A DNA stretch of 64,000 nucleotides from UBA2357 sp041916775 (lineage in GTDB: Bacteria > Pseudomonadota > Gammaproteobacteria > Burkholderiales > Rhodocyclaceae): assembly GCA_041916775.1 (NCBI GenBank), contig JAYRYZ010000029.1, positions 1 to 64,000 on the forward strand, in the 5' to 3' direction. The notes below the pieces were generated by a model. It was not told the DNA's origin. It ran no database searches and saw only the letters and a program-made list of their open reading frames with translations. A program made the position numbers and the translations under genes. Positions 25,794 through 40,300 of the stretch are shown in pieces (position 1 is the stretch's first letter; every line of letters starts with the position of its first letter).

Positions 25794-26348
25794 TCAGGCA
25801 GCCTTGCGGCGCGGCGCGTTGCGACGGACCGGCATGTCGACCGGCAGCACCTGCGCGGAAAGCTGCTGCGCCTTGATCGCGCCCATCAGCCCGTCCAGGC
25901 GCGCCACGGCCTCGACACCTTGGTCCAGGACCGAACGGTACCAGTCGGCCCAGGCTTGCAACGCCGGGAACTCGGTAGCTCCGATCTCGAGCGCTTCCGC
26001 TGTGCCTCGCCCCCACTCCAGCGCCTGCTCGCGCAACACCGCACCGCACTCGGCCTGCAGGCCCTGAAAGGCCTGCACGTCAGCGCTGAACTGCTGACGC
26101 CACGCATCGAGGCAAGCTGGGACCTGTGCGCGGTTCCATTCGACCAACGTATCCATGTCGACTACCTCGCCCAAGGCCTCGACCGCGCTCGACTGGCGAC
26201 CCCAGCAGCCCTTCAGCGCTTCGCCCCGCGCCGCGAAGACGCGCGTGCAGCTTGCGAGCAGCGTCTCGTAGCGCCGCAAGTCGAGCTTGAAGCTGCCCAC
26301 TGCTGCGCGTCTCAGGCTCTCGAACTGTTCCGGACTTTCCATGTTCAT
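25794..26348 (-). CDS. Helical phasin-like protein
   Basis: The 184-residue protein is almost entirely helical by composition, with a polar N-terminal half (SPEQFESLRRAAVGSFKLDLRRYETLLASC) and a basic C-terminus (RRNAPRRKAA). Size, all-helical character and AWADWYRSVLDQGVEAVARL resemble phasins, the proteins that coat polyhydroxyalkanoate granules, which are common in this bacterial group. The match is by general character only, so it may be another helical protein. The start at 26348 (MNMESPEQ) is preferred; a longer frame upstream reads like non-coding sequence. Confidence 0.5.
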   Translation of the reverse strand: MNMESPEQFESLRRAAVGSFKLDLRRYETLLASCTRVFAARGEALKGCWGRQSSAVEALGEVVDMDTLVEWNRAQVPACLDAWRQQFSADVQAFQGLQAECGAVLREQALEWGRGTAEALEIGATEFPALQAWADWYRSVLDQGVEAVARLDGLMGAIKAQQLSAQVLPVDMPVRRNAPRRKAA

Positions 26349-26553
26349 CTTGCATGCGCTCCCGAGTGCGTGTGATCTGAATGTGGATGTCGGGGGTCTT
26401 CGCCCCCTCCGTTTCTCCCCCACACCGGATGCCATTCACCCCAGCGGTGACGGCCCCTGGGCACACGCCGCCAGCAGGACGGCCTTGTGCCACGTGTCAA
26501 GGGATGATCGCAAAGCTTGCTGCAATGCAAAATCCTAGCGATCCCGGCAGGCG

Positions 26554-26571
26554 CTCCGGGTTTACCCGGAG
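26554..26571 (-). terminator. Possible hairpin terminator of the kinase/regulator operon
   Basis: Perfect 7-base arms (CTCCGGG and CCCGGAG) around a TTTA loop lie 35 bases past the end of the response-regulator gene. There is only a weak T-rich stretch afterwards on the minus strand. The rest of 26349-26606 shows no gene. Confidence 0.35.
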
Positions 26572-26606
26572 GCTCTGCACAACCGTGACCAACTTCACAC
26601 GACCGC

Positions 26607-27233
26607 TCATTCGGCGTGCTTGCGCGTGCGATAGAGCGTGATCACGCTGACCAGCTCGGCAAACGAGCCCGCGCACATTTTCTCCATGATGCGTGCCCGA
26701 TGTTGCTCGACCGTCTTCATGCTGATGCCCAGGCTGTCGGCGATCTGCTTGTTGAGCAGGTCCTGCAACATGCCTTCGAGTACGTCCCGCTCGCGCGGGG
26801 TGAGGCTGGCGATGCGCGCCTCCACCGTCGCATCGTCGCTGCGCAGCGCGCGCTTGTGGAGGTCCGCCCGGACCACCTCCTGGATACGGTCAAGGAGACG
26901 CTGCTCGTTGAAGGGCTTCTGGATGAAATCGACCGCGCCATTGCGCATCGCCTTCACCACCATCGGCACGTCGCCATGCCCGGTCACGAAGATGATGGGC
27001 ACCTCCGCTCCGCGCTGCAGCAAGCGCTCCTGCGCCGCGAGCCCGCTCAGCCCGGGCATGCGCACGTCCAGCACGATGCAGTTCGCGAGCGCAAGCGTAG
27101 CGCTGTCTGCCAGCAGGGAAAGCGCATCGGGATAGGCGCGGGTATCGAAGCCGATGGACTGGATCAGCATCTCGATCGACAACCTCACCGCGTCGTCGTC
27201 ATCGACGACACAGACCAGCGCACGTTCACTCAT
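26607..27233 (-). CDS. FixJ/NarL-type response regulator
   Basis: The 208-residue protein has an N-terminal receiver domain with the acidic pocket DDDD (residues 11-14), phospho-acceptor D56 in VLDVRMPG, and K106 in IQKPF. The C-terminal LuxR-type helix-turn-helix contains LTPRERDVLEGML and LGISMKTVEQHRARIMEKM. The start ATG lies within the end of the histidine kinase gene (8-base overlap), so the two form a coupled two-component pair. Architecture matches FixJ/TodT-like regulators. Targets are unknown. Confidence 0.92.
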   Translation of the reverse strand: MSERALVCVVDDDDAVRLSIEMLIQSIGFDTRAYPDALSLLADSATLALANCIVLDVRMPGLSGLAAQERLLQRGAEVPIIFVTGHGDVPMVVKAMRNGAVDFIQKPFNEQRLLDRIQEVVRADLHKRALRSDDATVEARIASLTPRERDVLEGMLQDLLNKQIADSLGISMKTVEQHRARIMEKMCAGSFAELVSVITLYRTRKHAE

Positions 27234-29076
27234 CCGCATCCTCCGGGTGGCGCAGGGGCAAATCGAAACGCATCGTCGTGCCGCCCTCGCTGCCGCCATC
27301 CAGGCGCAGCTCTCCGCCATGGGCCTCGATGATCGAGCGCGAGATCGAGAGACCCAGGCCGACGCCTTGCGGCTTGGTGGTATGGAACGGGACGAACATC
27401 ACGGCCCTGCTCTCTTCCGGAAAGCCGGGCCCGTTGTCGCGGATGGCAACTTCGACACGTCCGGCCGGGGCGCTCCGGGTACTGACCGTGATGACACCGT
27501 CGGCATCGATACCTCGCAGCGCGTCGATTGCATTCTTCACCAGGTTCAGGATCACCTGCTCGACCTGCAGGCGATCGGCGAGCACAGGCGGGAGATCCGG
27601 CTGGAGGTCGCGGTTGATCACCACGCCATGAGTCCGCGCTTCGAACAGCGACATCTCGAGAATGCCCCCCACCAGGTCGTTGAGGTCGACCGGCTGCAGC
27701 TTCTGCGCACCCTTGCGGACAAAGCCCCGCATCCGCTCGACGATCTCTCCAGCCCTGAGCGCCTGGGCGCGGATCATCTCGAGCGGACGACGCAGGGACT
27801 CGGCGGCAGGACCGGCCGCATCCAGCCGCATCAGGCTGAGGGTGCTGAAGTTGTTCATCGCGGTGAGCGGCTGGTTGATCTCGTGCGCGAGCACCGATGC
27901 CATCTCACCCACCATCATCAGCCGCCCTGCATGGGCGAGCTCGCTCTGTTGCTGGCGCTCGCGTGCCTCTTGAAGGCGCTGGTCGTGAATGTCGCGCAGC
28001 GTCCCGATCAATCGCACCGGACGGTCGTCTGCATCCTTGGCCATCACCTTGCCACGGCTGACCTTCCAGCGATAGCTGCCATCGCGCTCAAGCATGCGGA
28101 AATCGGCCGAGATGGTGTCCGACGAACCATTGAGGTGACGCAGGAACGCATCGCGCAGCGCGGGCACGTCCTCGGGATGGACGCGTGCCAACCACAGCCC
28201 GAGGTCATCGGCGCGGGCGCCCTCCGGCCATCCGATGCGGTCGAGCAGACGTGGAGAGATGATCAGCTTGCCGCTACGCAGATCCCAGTCCCACACAGCA
28301 TCATCCGAGCCCTCCAGCGCAAAGCGCCAACGCTCCTCCGCTGCGGCAAGCAGGGTCAAGGTGTGCTGCGCCTCGGTGACATCGCGGATCATCAGCAGCG
28401 CGACCTGCTGCTCGCGCAGGCGCGGATAGGAGATCATCGTCTCGGCGATGAAACGCTCTCCGCCAAGCCGGCAGTGCCAGCCGGCCGGCAGGAAGGTGGG
28501 GCGCTGCAGGAAGCAGCGCTGCGCGACATCGGGGTCGTCGGGCAGCAGTCGGGAAAGCGTGATCCCCTGCAAATGGCTGCGATCCGCGCCATACAGCGCG
28601 GCCGCCCCGGGGTTGGCCTCGAGCACGACGCCGCTCGCGTCGACCAGCAGGATCGGGTAGGGCGCGGCCTCGAAGATCGCGCGGTACTTGAGGCGTGGCT
28701 CGATCTGGCGCTGCTCGGCGCGCACATGCTCGTTGGCGTCCTTCAGCACCAACAGCGCCTGGCGCACGGCGTCGGTGTCGAAGTACCGAACCCGGATCTG
28801 CACCGGCACGTGACGGCCATCGCTGCAGCGCACATAGCGCAAGGGCACGAAATCACGGTGCTGACGGAGAAAGTCCCCGGCGCGGGCCGGATCGGCTGCG
28901 AGCCGCGCCAAGGGCAGGCCCGACATCGCTCCCGGACCGTACTGGTAGAGCCGCTCGGCCGGCCGGTTGGCGTGCACCACCGTCATCGCGACACAATCGA
29001 CCAGCACGGTGGGCTCCATCAAGGCGTCGAGGACGGCCGCCGGGATCACCGGATCAGAGGCGCTGTCAGCCCGCAT
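27226..29076 (-). CDS. PAS-domain sensor histidine kinase (FixL-like)
   Basis: The 616-residue soluble kinase has no membrane segment. It carries about three PAS domains (roughly residues 15-120, 130-240 and 255-370, the last with DRIGWPEGARADD and DGSYRWKVSRGKVMAKD). HisKA contains the phospho-acceptor H398 in LAHEINQPLTAMNNF. The ATPase domain has NLVKNAIDAL, DNGPGFP and GVGLGLSISRSI. It phosphorylates the downstream FixJ-like regulator. The ATG at 29076 follows 20 bases after the CheB-CheR fusion gene, so all three are probably one operon. No heme-binding PAS histidine can be claimed from sequence. Confidence 0.9.
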   Translation of the reverse strand: MRADSASDPVIPAAVLDALMEPTVLVDCVAMTVVHANRPAERLYQYGPGAMSGLPLARLAADPARAGDFLRQHRDFVPLRYVRCSDGRHVPVQIRVRYFDTDAVRQALLVLKDANEHVRAEQRQIEPRLKYRAIFEAAPYPILLVDASGVVLEANPGAAALYGADRSHLQGITLSRLLPDDPDVAQRCFLQRPTFLPAGWHCRLGGERFIAETMISYPRLREQQVALLMIRDVTEAQHTLTLLAAAEERWRFALEGSDDAVWDWDLRSGKLIISPRLLDRIGWPEGARADDLGLWLARVHPEDVPALRDAFLRHLNGSSDTISADFRMLERDGSYRWKVSRGKVMAKDADDRPVRLIGTLRDIHDQRLQEARERQQQSELAHAGRLMMVGEMASVLAHEINQPLTAMNNFSTLSLMRLDAAGPAAESLRRPLEMIRAQALRAGEIVERMRGFVRKGAQKLQPVDLNDLVGGILEMSLFEARTHGVVINRDLQPDLPPVLADRLQVEQVILNLVKNAIDALRGIDADGVITVSTRSAPAGRVEVAIRDNGPGFPEESRAVMFVPFHTTKPQGVGLGLSISRSIIEAHGGELRLDGGSEGGTTMRFDLPLRHPEDADE

Positions 29077-29096
29077 GGCATGGGTCGCCAGTCCGC

Positions 29097-32249
<3,153 letters not shown>

Positions 32250-32516
32250 CGCTGTCCGACATCGTCTGCCATCCTCGCAAACCGGCCACAGCGGGCCATC
32301 CGATGCGCAAGATGCGCGCAGCCTTGTGCCGGTTCCATCACTCGTCCGGATTATTGCGTAAAGCGATCGCTGCAAACAACCAGCGGCGCCGCCAGAGCAA
32401 CCTCCATGTCATTCAAAGAATCCACAAGCCATTAAATTTACACGGCTTTTCATTCATGGTGTAGCCAGTACAGGGTTTTCTCGGATGGGGAGAGCCGTCG
32501 CGAGGGCGGAGAATCC
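32250..32516. promoter_or_regulatory. Divergent promoter region between two CheB-CheR fusion genes
   Basis: This 267-base gap separates the two oppositely oriented sensor genes. The part around 32340-32460 is AT-rich for this genome and presumably holds both promoters. I found no long palindrome. A ribosome site (ggcggag) precedes the GTG of the plus-strand gene. Confidence 0.45.
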
Positions 32517-35500
32517 GTGCCGGTGCATGCAGCCTGCCAGCATCCGGCGAACACCGCCTGCCAAGCCCCGCCAGCGTGGATCACGCCCGAAATGAACCCG
32601 AGAACCCGACGCAGACCAGCGGTCGCCCGAAGGCACGACCATCCGCGTCGCGACGACGACGCCGCTAGCACCGGCAGCACACTTTGGGTCGTCGGCATCG
32701 GGTCCTCTGCGGGTGGGATCGAAGCGCTCGGCAGGCTGCTCGCCGGACTGAGCCCGGGGCTCGGTGCGGCTTATGTTGTGGCCCAGCATCTGTCACCCAC
32801 CTACAACAGCTTGCTGCCCCAGGTGCTGGCCAAGGAATCGCCGCTACCCGTGGTCACGATCACCACTGGGATGCCCATACGGTCAGACCACGTCCATGTC
32901 ACACCGCCCGGCCATGACGTGATCATGCGGGGCGAGGCGCTGTGGCTGCGCGAACAGCCGAACCCCGCCGTACCGAAACCTTCGGTGGACGCCCTCCTGG
33001 CATCAATCGCGGAACACCACCCGGAGCGGGGCATCGCCATCATCCTGTCCGGAACCGGTTCCGACGGCGCGACAGGTACCCGCGCGGTGAAGGCCGCGGG
33101 CGGCTTCACGATCGCGCAGCAACCGGAGAGCGCACGCCACGACGGCATGCCACGCGCAGCGATCGCCAGCGGCTGCGTGGACTGGATTCTGCCGCCCGGG
33201 GAGATCGGCACGCGCATCGCCGCGCTGGTCTCTGCCAGCCCCCACCCAGACGCGCCGGCAGATGCGGTCGGAATGGCCAGGCTGACAACGCTGCTGACAC
33301 GGGTGCAACAGCGCACGCAGCTCGACCTCTCCGGCTACAAGCTCACCACCCTGTGGCGACGGCTGGAGCGGCGGATGCGTGCGACACGCTCGCGCACGCT
33401 GGAGGACTATCTCGGCTTCATTGAATCGCAGCCGGAGGAACTGGAACAGTTCGCGCGCGACATCCTGATCTCGGTGACCGCATTCTTCCGCGACCGGGAA
33501 GCGTTCCAGGCGCTGGAGCGGGCACTCACGGAGCGGCTGCGGACGAAGCCCGCGGGTGAGGATGTGCGGGTTTGGGTACCCGGCTGCGCCACCGGCGAGG
33601 AGGCATTCACCGTGGCGATCGTGCTGGACCGAATATGCACATCCGAGAACCAGCGCCGGCGCGTACAGATCTTCGCCACCGATGTCGATTGCGACGCGAT
33701 GCAGAGCGCCCGCCGCGGTCGCTACAGCGCGGCGCAGCTCGCCGGCCTGGGGACGACGCTGACGCAGCGCTACTTCCGCCCTGCGGGCGACGGCTACGAG
33801 ATCATCAAGCGCCTGCGTGAGACGGTGATCTTCGCCCGGCACGATCTCATGCTCGATCCGCCATTCTTGAAGCTGGACCTGATCAGCTGCCGCAATCTCC
33901 TGATCTACCTCACCCAAGAGGCTCAGCAAAGGGTGTTGTCGCTATTCCATTACGCCCTGCTGCAGGACGGGTTACTGCTGCTCGGCAGGTCTGAAGGCAT
34001 CCCGCCCTCCGGGCCGGCCTTCGTGTCGCTCGACAAGCGCCAGCGGCTGTTCGTCCGGCGTGGCGCGACCGCCACGCCTCTGCTACCTGCGCGCACGACG
34101 GCTGGTGACAGTGCCGGCACACCCTCCGGTGAGGATGCGCAACACCCGCGCAGGCCGCCGCGCCGGCTGGTCGACCGGGTCAGCCAGCTCTTCCTGCCCG
34201 ACGCGGTGGCGGTCGACGCCGCATTCCGCATCCAGCATGTGTTCGGCCAGGCCGGACGCTTGCTCGCACTGCCGAGTGGCGCACCGACATTGAATCTGCT
34301 CGAACAGTTGCCGGCCACGTGGAGGCCGCTGGTACTGGCGCTGTTGCGACGTGCCCGCCGCGAAGGCCGGCCATGCGAAAGCGCCGCCCCAGGAGAGATC
34401 GCGGGGGCCCCGCCGTGGCGCCGCATCCGCGTCCGGCCACTCGAGTCGCCGCCCGACGCGGCGCTGTATCTGGTCACTCTGGAGCGCATCGACCCGGCAT
34501 CCGACCCCACGCCGGCGCCCGCGCAAGCTACGGCGGCGCAAGCAACACCGCTCGGCGCGGAGGCCGCAGACCGCGAGGTCGCCGCGCTCACCGCCGCCCT
34601 CGACGCCGCACGCAGGGAGGTCCGCGCACACCTCGCCGAACTGGAGTCTGCACACGCCGAGAGCGAGACGCTCAACCAGGAAATGCAGGCATTGAATCAG
34701 GAGATGCAGGCCACCAACGAAGAACTGCAGGCCGCCAACGAAGAGCTCGAATCCGCCAACGAAGCCCTGCAAGCCGGTAACGAAGCCTTGCAAGCGACCA
34801 ACGAGGCCATGCAGGCAAAAAGCGAGGCTTTGCGCACCAGCCACGCCGACCTCAGCGCCATTCTCGACAACGTCGGCATGCCGATGCTCATCTTCGACGA
34901 TCAGGGCCGCCTCACCCGCTTCAACCCGGCGGCGGCCCAGTGCCTCGCACTTCACGCCAGACAACTGGGCAGCGACATCGAAGCGCTTGCGCTGCCGCCC
35001 TCTCTCGCACCGCTGCTGGCGGAACTCATCCGGCGGCAGGCCGAGCCCACGGCATGCGAGCGGGTGGTGACGCTTGGGCAGCGCGCTTACATCCTTCATG
35101 CGCAGCAAGTCAGCTCCGGCGGTGCGATCGTCACCCTGCTCGACCAGACCGAGCGGCTCGCCTCCGAGCGTGCCTTGCGCGAGAGCAACGGACGCCTCGA
35201 GGCGGTAATGCAGCATTCGCCCATCATGGTCGCGATCAAGGACATCGCAGGACGCTACCAGTACGTCAATCCGCCCTTCTGCGCCCTGCTCGGAGTCGCA
35301 CCGGAGCAGCTGCTGGGCTCCACAGGCGAGGGGCTCTGGCCGGGCGAGCACCTGCGCTTGCAGCGCGCACACGAACTCGAGGTGCTGCGCTCGGGCGGCG
35401 TGCTCGACACGCAGGAGGACATCGCCGCCAGCGCCGGCAGGCGCCGGCTACAGGTGATCCGCTTTGCGCTGCTCGACGAAACACGCAGCGCCCATGCGGT

Positions 35501-37235
35501 GTGCATCCAGATGCTCGACATCACCGCGCGCAGCGAGGCGGAGGCCAAGCTCCGGCTCACCGCCAGCGTCATCGACGCCGCTGCCGAAGCGGTCATGGTG
35601 ACCGACGCTGCGCAGAACATCGTCTCGGTGAATAACGCCTTCACGCGGATCACCGGCTACACCCAGGCCGAGATCGTCGGCCACACGCCCAATGTCCTCC
35701 GGAGCGGGCTCCATGATGTCGCCTTCTACAAGGACATGTGGGCCGCACTCGCGACGCAGGACATGTGGCAGGGCGAACTGGAGAACCTGCGCAAGGACGG
35801 CAGCCACTTCACCCAATGGACCACGATCAGCACCATCCGCGACCAGCACGGCAACATCACCAACTATGTGTCGATCTTCTCGGACATCTCGGACATGCTC
35901 GCGTCACGCCGCCGGATGGAGCAACTCGCGCTCCACGACATGCTCACCGGACTGCCGAACCGCGCCCTGCTGCTCGACCGCCTGCGCCACGCGCTCGCCC
36001 GCGCGGCGCGCAATCGCGAACGCGTGGCACTCATGTTCATCGACCTCGACAACTTCAAGGACGTGAACGACTCGCTCGGACACGACGCGGGCGACCTGCT
36101 GCTGCGCCAGATGGCGGTGCGGCTGCAGGCCTGCATCCGCACCCAGGACACCTTGGCGCGCCTGGGGGGCGACGAGTTCACCATCCTCATCGAGAACAGC
36201 GCCCAGAGCGAAGCCGAACTGGTCGCGATGCGCATCCAGGCGGCCCTGGGCCAGGCCTTCAACCTGCACGACAACACCGTGTTCTCGAGCGCCAGCGTCG
36301 GCATCGCGTTCTACCCGGACGACGGCGACACCGAGCAGTCGTTGATGCAAAGTGCGGACACCGCGATGTACCTCGCCAAGCGACGTGGCCGCAACACCTT
36401 CTGCTACTCCACCATCGAATTGCGCCAGCATTCGGTTGAACGGCTCGCGCTGCAGAGCGGCCTGCGCAAGGCCCCCGCGTCCGGCGAACTGGAGATCGTG
36501 TATCAACCGCTGTTCAGCGCCCGCACCAGGCAGATGGTCAGCTGCGAAGCCTTGATGCGCTGGCATCACCCGCAACGCGGCCCGCTTCCGCCGACACAGT
36601 TCATCCCGATCGCCGAAGAGAGCGGGCTCATCATCAGCCTCACAAACTGGCTGCTTGATGTGGTGTGCGCCCAGATCGCCGCATGGCGGGCTGCGGGCCT
36701 GTCACCGCCGCGCGTGGCGGTGAATGTGTCACCACTGCACTTCCGCCTGCACAGCCTCGCGGACAGCATCGCGGATCGACTCGAAAGCCACGGCCTCACG
36801 CCCTCTGCGATCGGGATAGAGATCACCGAGAGCACCATGTCGGGCGCGACGGAGAGTGCGGAACAGCTGTTGCGGCAACTGAAGCAGATGGGCCTGCACA
36901 TCAGCCTTGATGACTTCGGCACCGGCTATTCGTCGCTCTCGCGGCTTTCACGCCTGCCGATCGACGCCGTCAAGATCGACCGCGCCTTCGTCGCAGGGCT
37001 GGATGGCGAGCACCCCGGCGAAAACCGCGAGATCACCCGCACCATCATCCTGATGGCGCACTCGCTCGGCATGACCGCAGTGGCGGAAGGCGTCGAGCGC
37101 CCATCGCAGCTTGAGCGTCTGCTGCAGATGGGTTGCGACACCTTCCAGGGCTTCCTGCTCGGAAAGCCGCTCTCGGCGGCCAACATCGCGCGGTTTCAGA
37201 AATCAACGGAGCCTGGCGGGCAGTCTGGCTCTTGA
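32517..37235 (+). CDS. CheB-CheR-PAS-GGDEF-EAL multidomain protein
   Basis: The protein has 1572 residues and no membrane segment. CheB spans about residues 58-250 (GIGSSAGGIEAL, AQHLSP, GTGSDGATG) and CheR about 265-520 (WVPGCATGEEAF, FATDVDCDAM, DLISCRNLLIYL). A coiled coil of NEELQ/NEALQ units covers about 681-776. Then come at least three PAS-like domains. The diguanylate cyclase has an intact GGDEF near residue 1219 and an inhibitory RTQD five residues before it. The EAL phosphodiesterase has CEALMRW, DDFGTGYSSL and AEGVERP. All catalytic signatures look intact, so it could both make and break cyclic di-GMP. The GTG at 32517 has a good ribosome site; the ATG at 32592 is the alternative. 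Confidence 0.9.
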   Translation: MPVHAACQHPANTACQAPPAWITPEMNPRTRRRPAVARRHDHPRRDDDAASTGSTLWVVGIGSSAGGIEALGRLLAGLSPGLGAAYVVAQHLSPTYNSLLPQVLAKESPLPVVTITTGMPIRSDHVHVTPPGHDVIMRGEALWLREQPNPAVPKPSVDALLASIAEHHPERGIAIILSGTGSDGATGTRAVKAAGGFTIAQQPESARHDGMPRAAIASGCVDWILPPGEIGTRIAALVSASPHPDAPADAVGMARLTTLLTRVQQRTQLDLSGYKLTTLWRRLERRMRATRSRTLEDYLGFIESQPEELEQFARDILISVTAFFRDREAFQALERALTERLRTKPAGEDVRVWVPGCATGEEAFTVAIVLDRICTSENQRRRVQIFATDVDCDAMQSARRGRYSAAQLAGLGTTLTQRYFRPAGDGYEIIKRLRETVIFARHDLMLDPPFLKLDLISCRNLLIYLTQEAQQRVLSLFHYALLQDGLLLLGRSEGIPPSGPAFVSLDKRQRLFVRRGATATPLLPARTTAGDSAGTPSGEDAQHPRRPPRRLVDRVSQLFLPDAVAVDAAFRIQHVFGQAGRLLALPSGAPTLNLLEQLPATWRPLVLALLRRARREGRPCESAAPGEIAGAPPWRRIRVRPLESPPDAALYLVTLERIDPASDPTPAPAQATAAQATPLGAEAADREVAALTAALDAARREVRAHLAELESAHAESETLNQEMQALNQEMQATNEELQAANEELESANEALQAGNEALQATNEAMQAKSEALRTSHADLSAILDNVGMPMLIFDDQGRLTRFNPAAAQCLALHARQLGSDIEALALPPSLAPLLAELIRRQAEPTACERVVTLGQRAYILHAQQVSSGGAIVTLLDQTERLASERALRESNGRLEAVMQHSPIMVAIKDIAGRYQYVNPPFCALLGVAPEQLLGSTGEGLWPGEHLRLQRAHELEVLRSGGVLDTQEDIAASAGRRRLQVIRFALLDETRSAHAVCIQMLDITARSEAEAKLRLTASVIDAAAEAVMVTDAAQNIVSVNNAFTRITGYTQAEIVGHTPNVLRSGLHDVAFYKDMWAALATQDMWQGELENLRKDGSHFTQWTTISTIRDQHGNITNYVSIFSDISDMLASRRRMEQLALHDMLTGLPNRALLLDRLRHALARAARNRERVALMFIDLDNFKDVNDSLGHDAGDLLLRQMAVRLQACIRTQDTLARLGGDEFTILIENSAQSEAELVAMRIQAALGQAFNLHDNTVFSSASVGIAFYPDDGDTEQSLMQSADTAMYLAKRRGRNTFCYSTIELRQHSVERLALQSGLRKAPASGELEIVYQPLFSARTRQMVSCEALMRWHHPQRGPLPPTQFIPIAEESGLIISLTNWLLDVVCAQIAAWRAAGLSPPRVAVNVSPLHFRLHSLADSIADRLESHGLTPSAIGIEITESTMSGATESAEQLLRQLKQMGLHISLDDFGTGYSSLSRLSRLPIDAVKIDRAFVAGLDGEHPGENREITRTIILMAHSLGMTAVAEGVERPSQLERLLQMGCDTFQGFLLGKPLSAANIARFQKSTEPGGQSGS

Positions 37236-37376
37236 CTCAGTGGCATCATGCGGGGAGTCGCGACAGCCACGGAATGCGATCGTGATGCCAACCCGCATTC
37301 ACGGACATGATGGTGGCACATTCTGCATCTCCCGCCATCTTCTGGCGGCCGCATATGCCGTGAATATCGCAGGCGT

Positions 37377-40300
37377 TCACCTCTGAGCCCACCCGTAACG
37401 CCGGACGACCACCATCACCCCGGCAATCAGCAATGCAAGCAACACCATGTTGCTTGGAGACAGTGACGGGATGGGCGCAACTGCTGCAGCCGGATCAAGA
37501 GGAATGTTGTTGTTCGTCAAGTCGGCGGTAGGCTTGGCACCTCGCAGGTAGTACAGCGTGCTGTCACCTTGCTGCGGCGCGCCCGCGGTGCCTACCGAAC
37601 CGCCACCTGCCGGCCACACGCCGCCGTCCGGCGGAAGGTTGGTGCTGACGAAGGTGTAGCCGCCCCTGGTGACGGACAGGCTGTACTCGCAGGCATCCGG
37701 TGCCGCCGGCGTCAGGAAGAAGGCGTAGGCCCCATCCGCTCCGGTCGTCACCGATGGCTGCCCGCCCACCAGCCAGCTCGGATCGATCGGTCCGCAGGTG
37801 GCGCTCAGTGTGACAATGGCGCCACTCACCGGCTGCCGGGTGACGCTGTCGTACACGGTGCCCGACGGATCGACCGGCAGGCTTTGCTGCGTAACCATTG
37901 CACCGCTGGCCACCACGATATTGCTGAGAATGGAGACACCAGGCGTGCCGCCATTCGGGACCGAGGCACCGCTCTCGCCATTGACCGGCAACCGACCAAC
38001 GCCCGGCGCGGGGTTGAAGCGCACTGAGTACGCACCATCCGCAAGATTCGGGAAGGCATAGCTGCCGTCGCCGCCGGTCGTCGTCCGGGCGACCACCTCG
38101 CCCGCCTGCATCAGTTCGACCGTCCAGCCGGCACGTCCGGACTCGCCGGCATCACGCATGTTGTCGCCATCCCCGTCATACCACACGCTACCCGAGATCC
38201 CTCCGCTGGGCGTGGCAGCGGTCGTCGCACCACTTGCCGAATTGTTGGTGGTGCTGACCTCCGGCGAAGAGGTCGAGGCCGTAGCCGTCACCACAACGAC
38301 GCCGCTCGGCGGCATCACGAAAATCACCTCGAGCGCTACGCTCTGCCCCGGCGACAGGCTCGTCGGCAGGCCGCAACCACTCACCACCCCACCGGAGAAG
38401 GCGCATTCGACCCCGTTGTAGCGAACCACCGGCGAACCTGCACCAGGACTGACCGTCAATGCATACCCCGTTCCACTTGCAGTACCTGGCCCGAGGTTGG
38501 CGTAGCGGACATGCGCCACCACTTCCGAGCCCGGCCCTGCCGTGGCGGGCACACTCACATCTGCAGTGACATCGGCGAGCGGTGTCGCGGGGGGCGCGGA
38601 CACCACCGTCGTGACGCTCGCCTGGTTGTTCGCCGGGTTGGCATCCGACGTCCCGCCAATGGTCGACGTCACCGTCACCGAACCGGGGGCGGTCGCCGGG
38701 TAGGTCACGACGACATCGACGCCCTCACCCGCCGGCAAGCCGGTCGGCAGGGCGCAACCGCTGAGCGCGCCCAATGCGCCAACGGTGCAGGACGAGCCCG
38801 CATAGCTTACCGTGGCACCGGCCGGCAACCCACCCAGCGCATAAGTCACGCCAGTCGCACCCGTCGTGCCATCGTTGGAGAAACGGACATCGACGACAAC
38901 GGTAGTACCCACATAGGCCGTTGCCGGCGCGGTGGCCGTCGTCGCGGGATCGGCTAGGGCCGGAGCACCGCCCGTCACCGCGGTGATCGTGGTCGCCTCG
39001 TTGTTCGCCGTCGGCGTCTCGCCAGCCGTCGTGGTCGTGATGCGTGCCGCTGCGGGCAAGGCGTCCGGCGTGACGGTCGGCGCCGGGTAGGTCAGCGTGA
39101 AGTCTACGCTCTGGCCCGGCGAGAGCGTGCCTGGCAATCCGGTCACGGTCACGAGGCCCGTGGCCGGGTTGTAGCTGCAGCTTGCCCCCGCGCAGGACAC
39201 ACCGGACAAGCCAGGGTCCAGTTCGACGATGTAGATCACGCCCTGGGCGATTGCGCCACCCTGATTGCCGAAGCGTACCGCTGTGCTGACCACCGCGCCA
39301 GCCGGGACGCTTGCCGGTGCCGAGATCTCGGCATACACATCCGGCAACGGTACGACCACCGTCGTCTCACCATTCGCAGCGTTGTTGGCGCTGTTGCCGT
39401 CCCCGGTTGCGTTGATCGTGGTGTTCACCGGAATCGTCGCGCCAGAACCCGGCGCAGTGTAGCTGAAGGTGAAGTCGAAGCTCTGACCGGCGGCAAGACT
39501 GCTTGGCAAGCCATTGAACGTCGCCGCACATGTGGAGGTGTTGTAACTCGCGAGCGTCACCCCGGCCGGCAGGCCCGGGAAACTCACGCCAGCCGGGCAC
39601 GCCCCCGGCGCTCCGATCACGGCTGAGTAGGTCCAGTCCGTAGCAGCGCCACCGCCGATGTTCGCGAACTGGAAGGTGCCAAGCACGGTGCTGCCCGCCG
39701 AGGCCGTCGCCGGCACACTGACCAAGGTGCGTACCTCGTTGGCGCCGAAACCGGTCGTGACCGAATCGCTGTCGTTACCGGCATACTCGTCCGCCTCGGC
39801 GATGGCTATCGTCGTCGTTGCGGTGACCGTGCCGGACGCCGGCGCGGTGTATGAGAAGGTGATCGGCGCATTGGGATTCGAACCTGCGATGTACTCACCC
39901 GATCCGAGCGTGGCGGGCAGCCCGATGAAGGCATACTCGCCCGCGCCGGAACAGGATGCACTCACACCGACAGGAAGATTGGCGAACGTGACTGCAGGCG
40001 TCGAGCAGCCCGTGCCGATGGTCATCCCATAGGTCACGCCAGTCACCGACCCGGTACCGTTGTTGCCGAAGGTGAAGGTGCCCTGCACGGTACTGCCCGG
40101 CACCGCGCTGATCGGCGCACTGACGGAGGTGGCGCCATCGTATGTCACCGGATCGATGAAGAGCTCGTTCTCCTCGTGCGAGGTCGAATAATACGTCCAC
40201 AGGTTCAGCGCCTTGGCATCGCCCCAGCCGGCAGACGCGGCACAATCGCTGTTCGCGTTCGTGCCGGATTGCCAGGCCCGATAGCTGGTGGTGGAATCCA

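Noticed and set aside
34680..34850. Regular short repeats that could suggest a CRISPR or minisatellite
   Set aside because: The repeats are codons of the coiled coil (NEELQ/NEALQ) without spacer structure.
37600..40200. Tandem repeats as possible mobile or phase-variable DNA
   Set aside because: At DNA level the units are diverged; the repetition is at protein level (DUF11-like domains), so no recent tandem duplication is evident.
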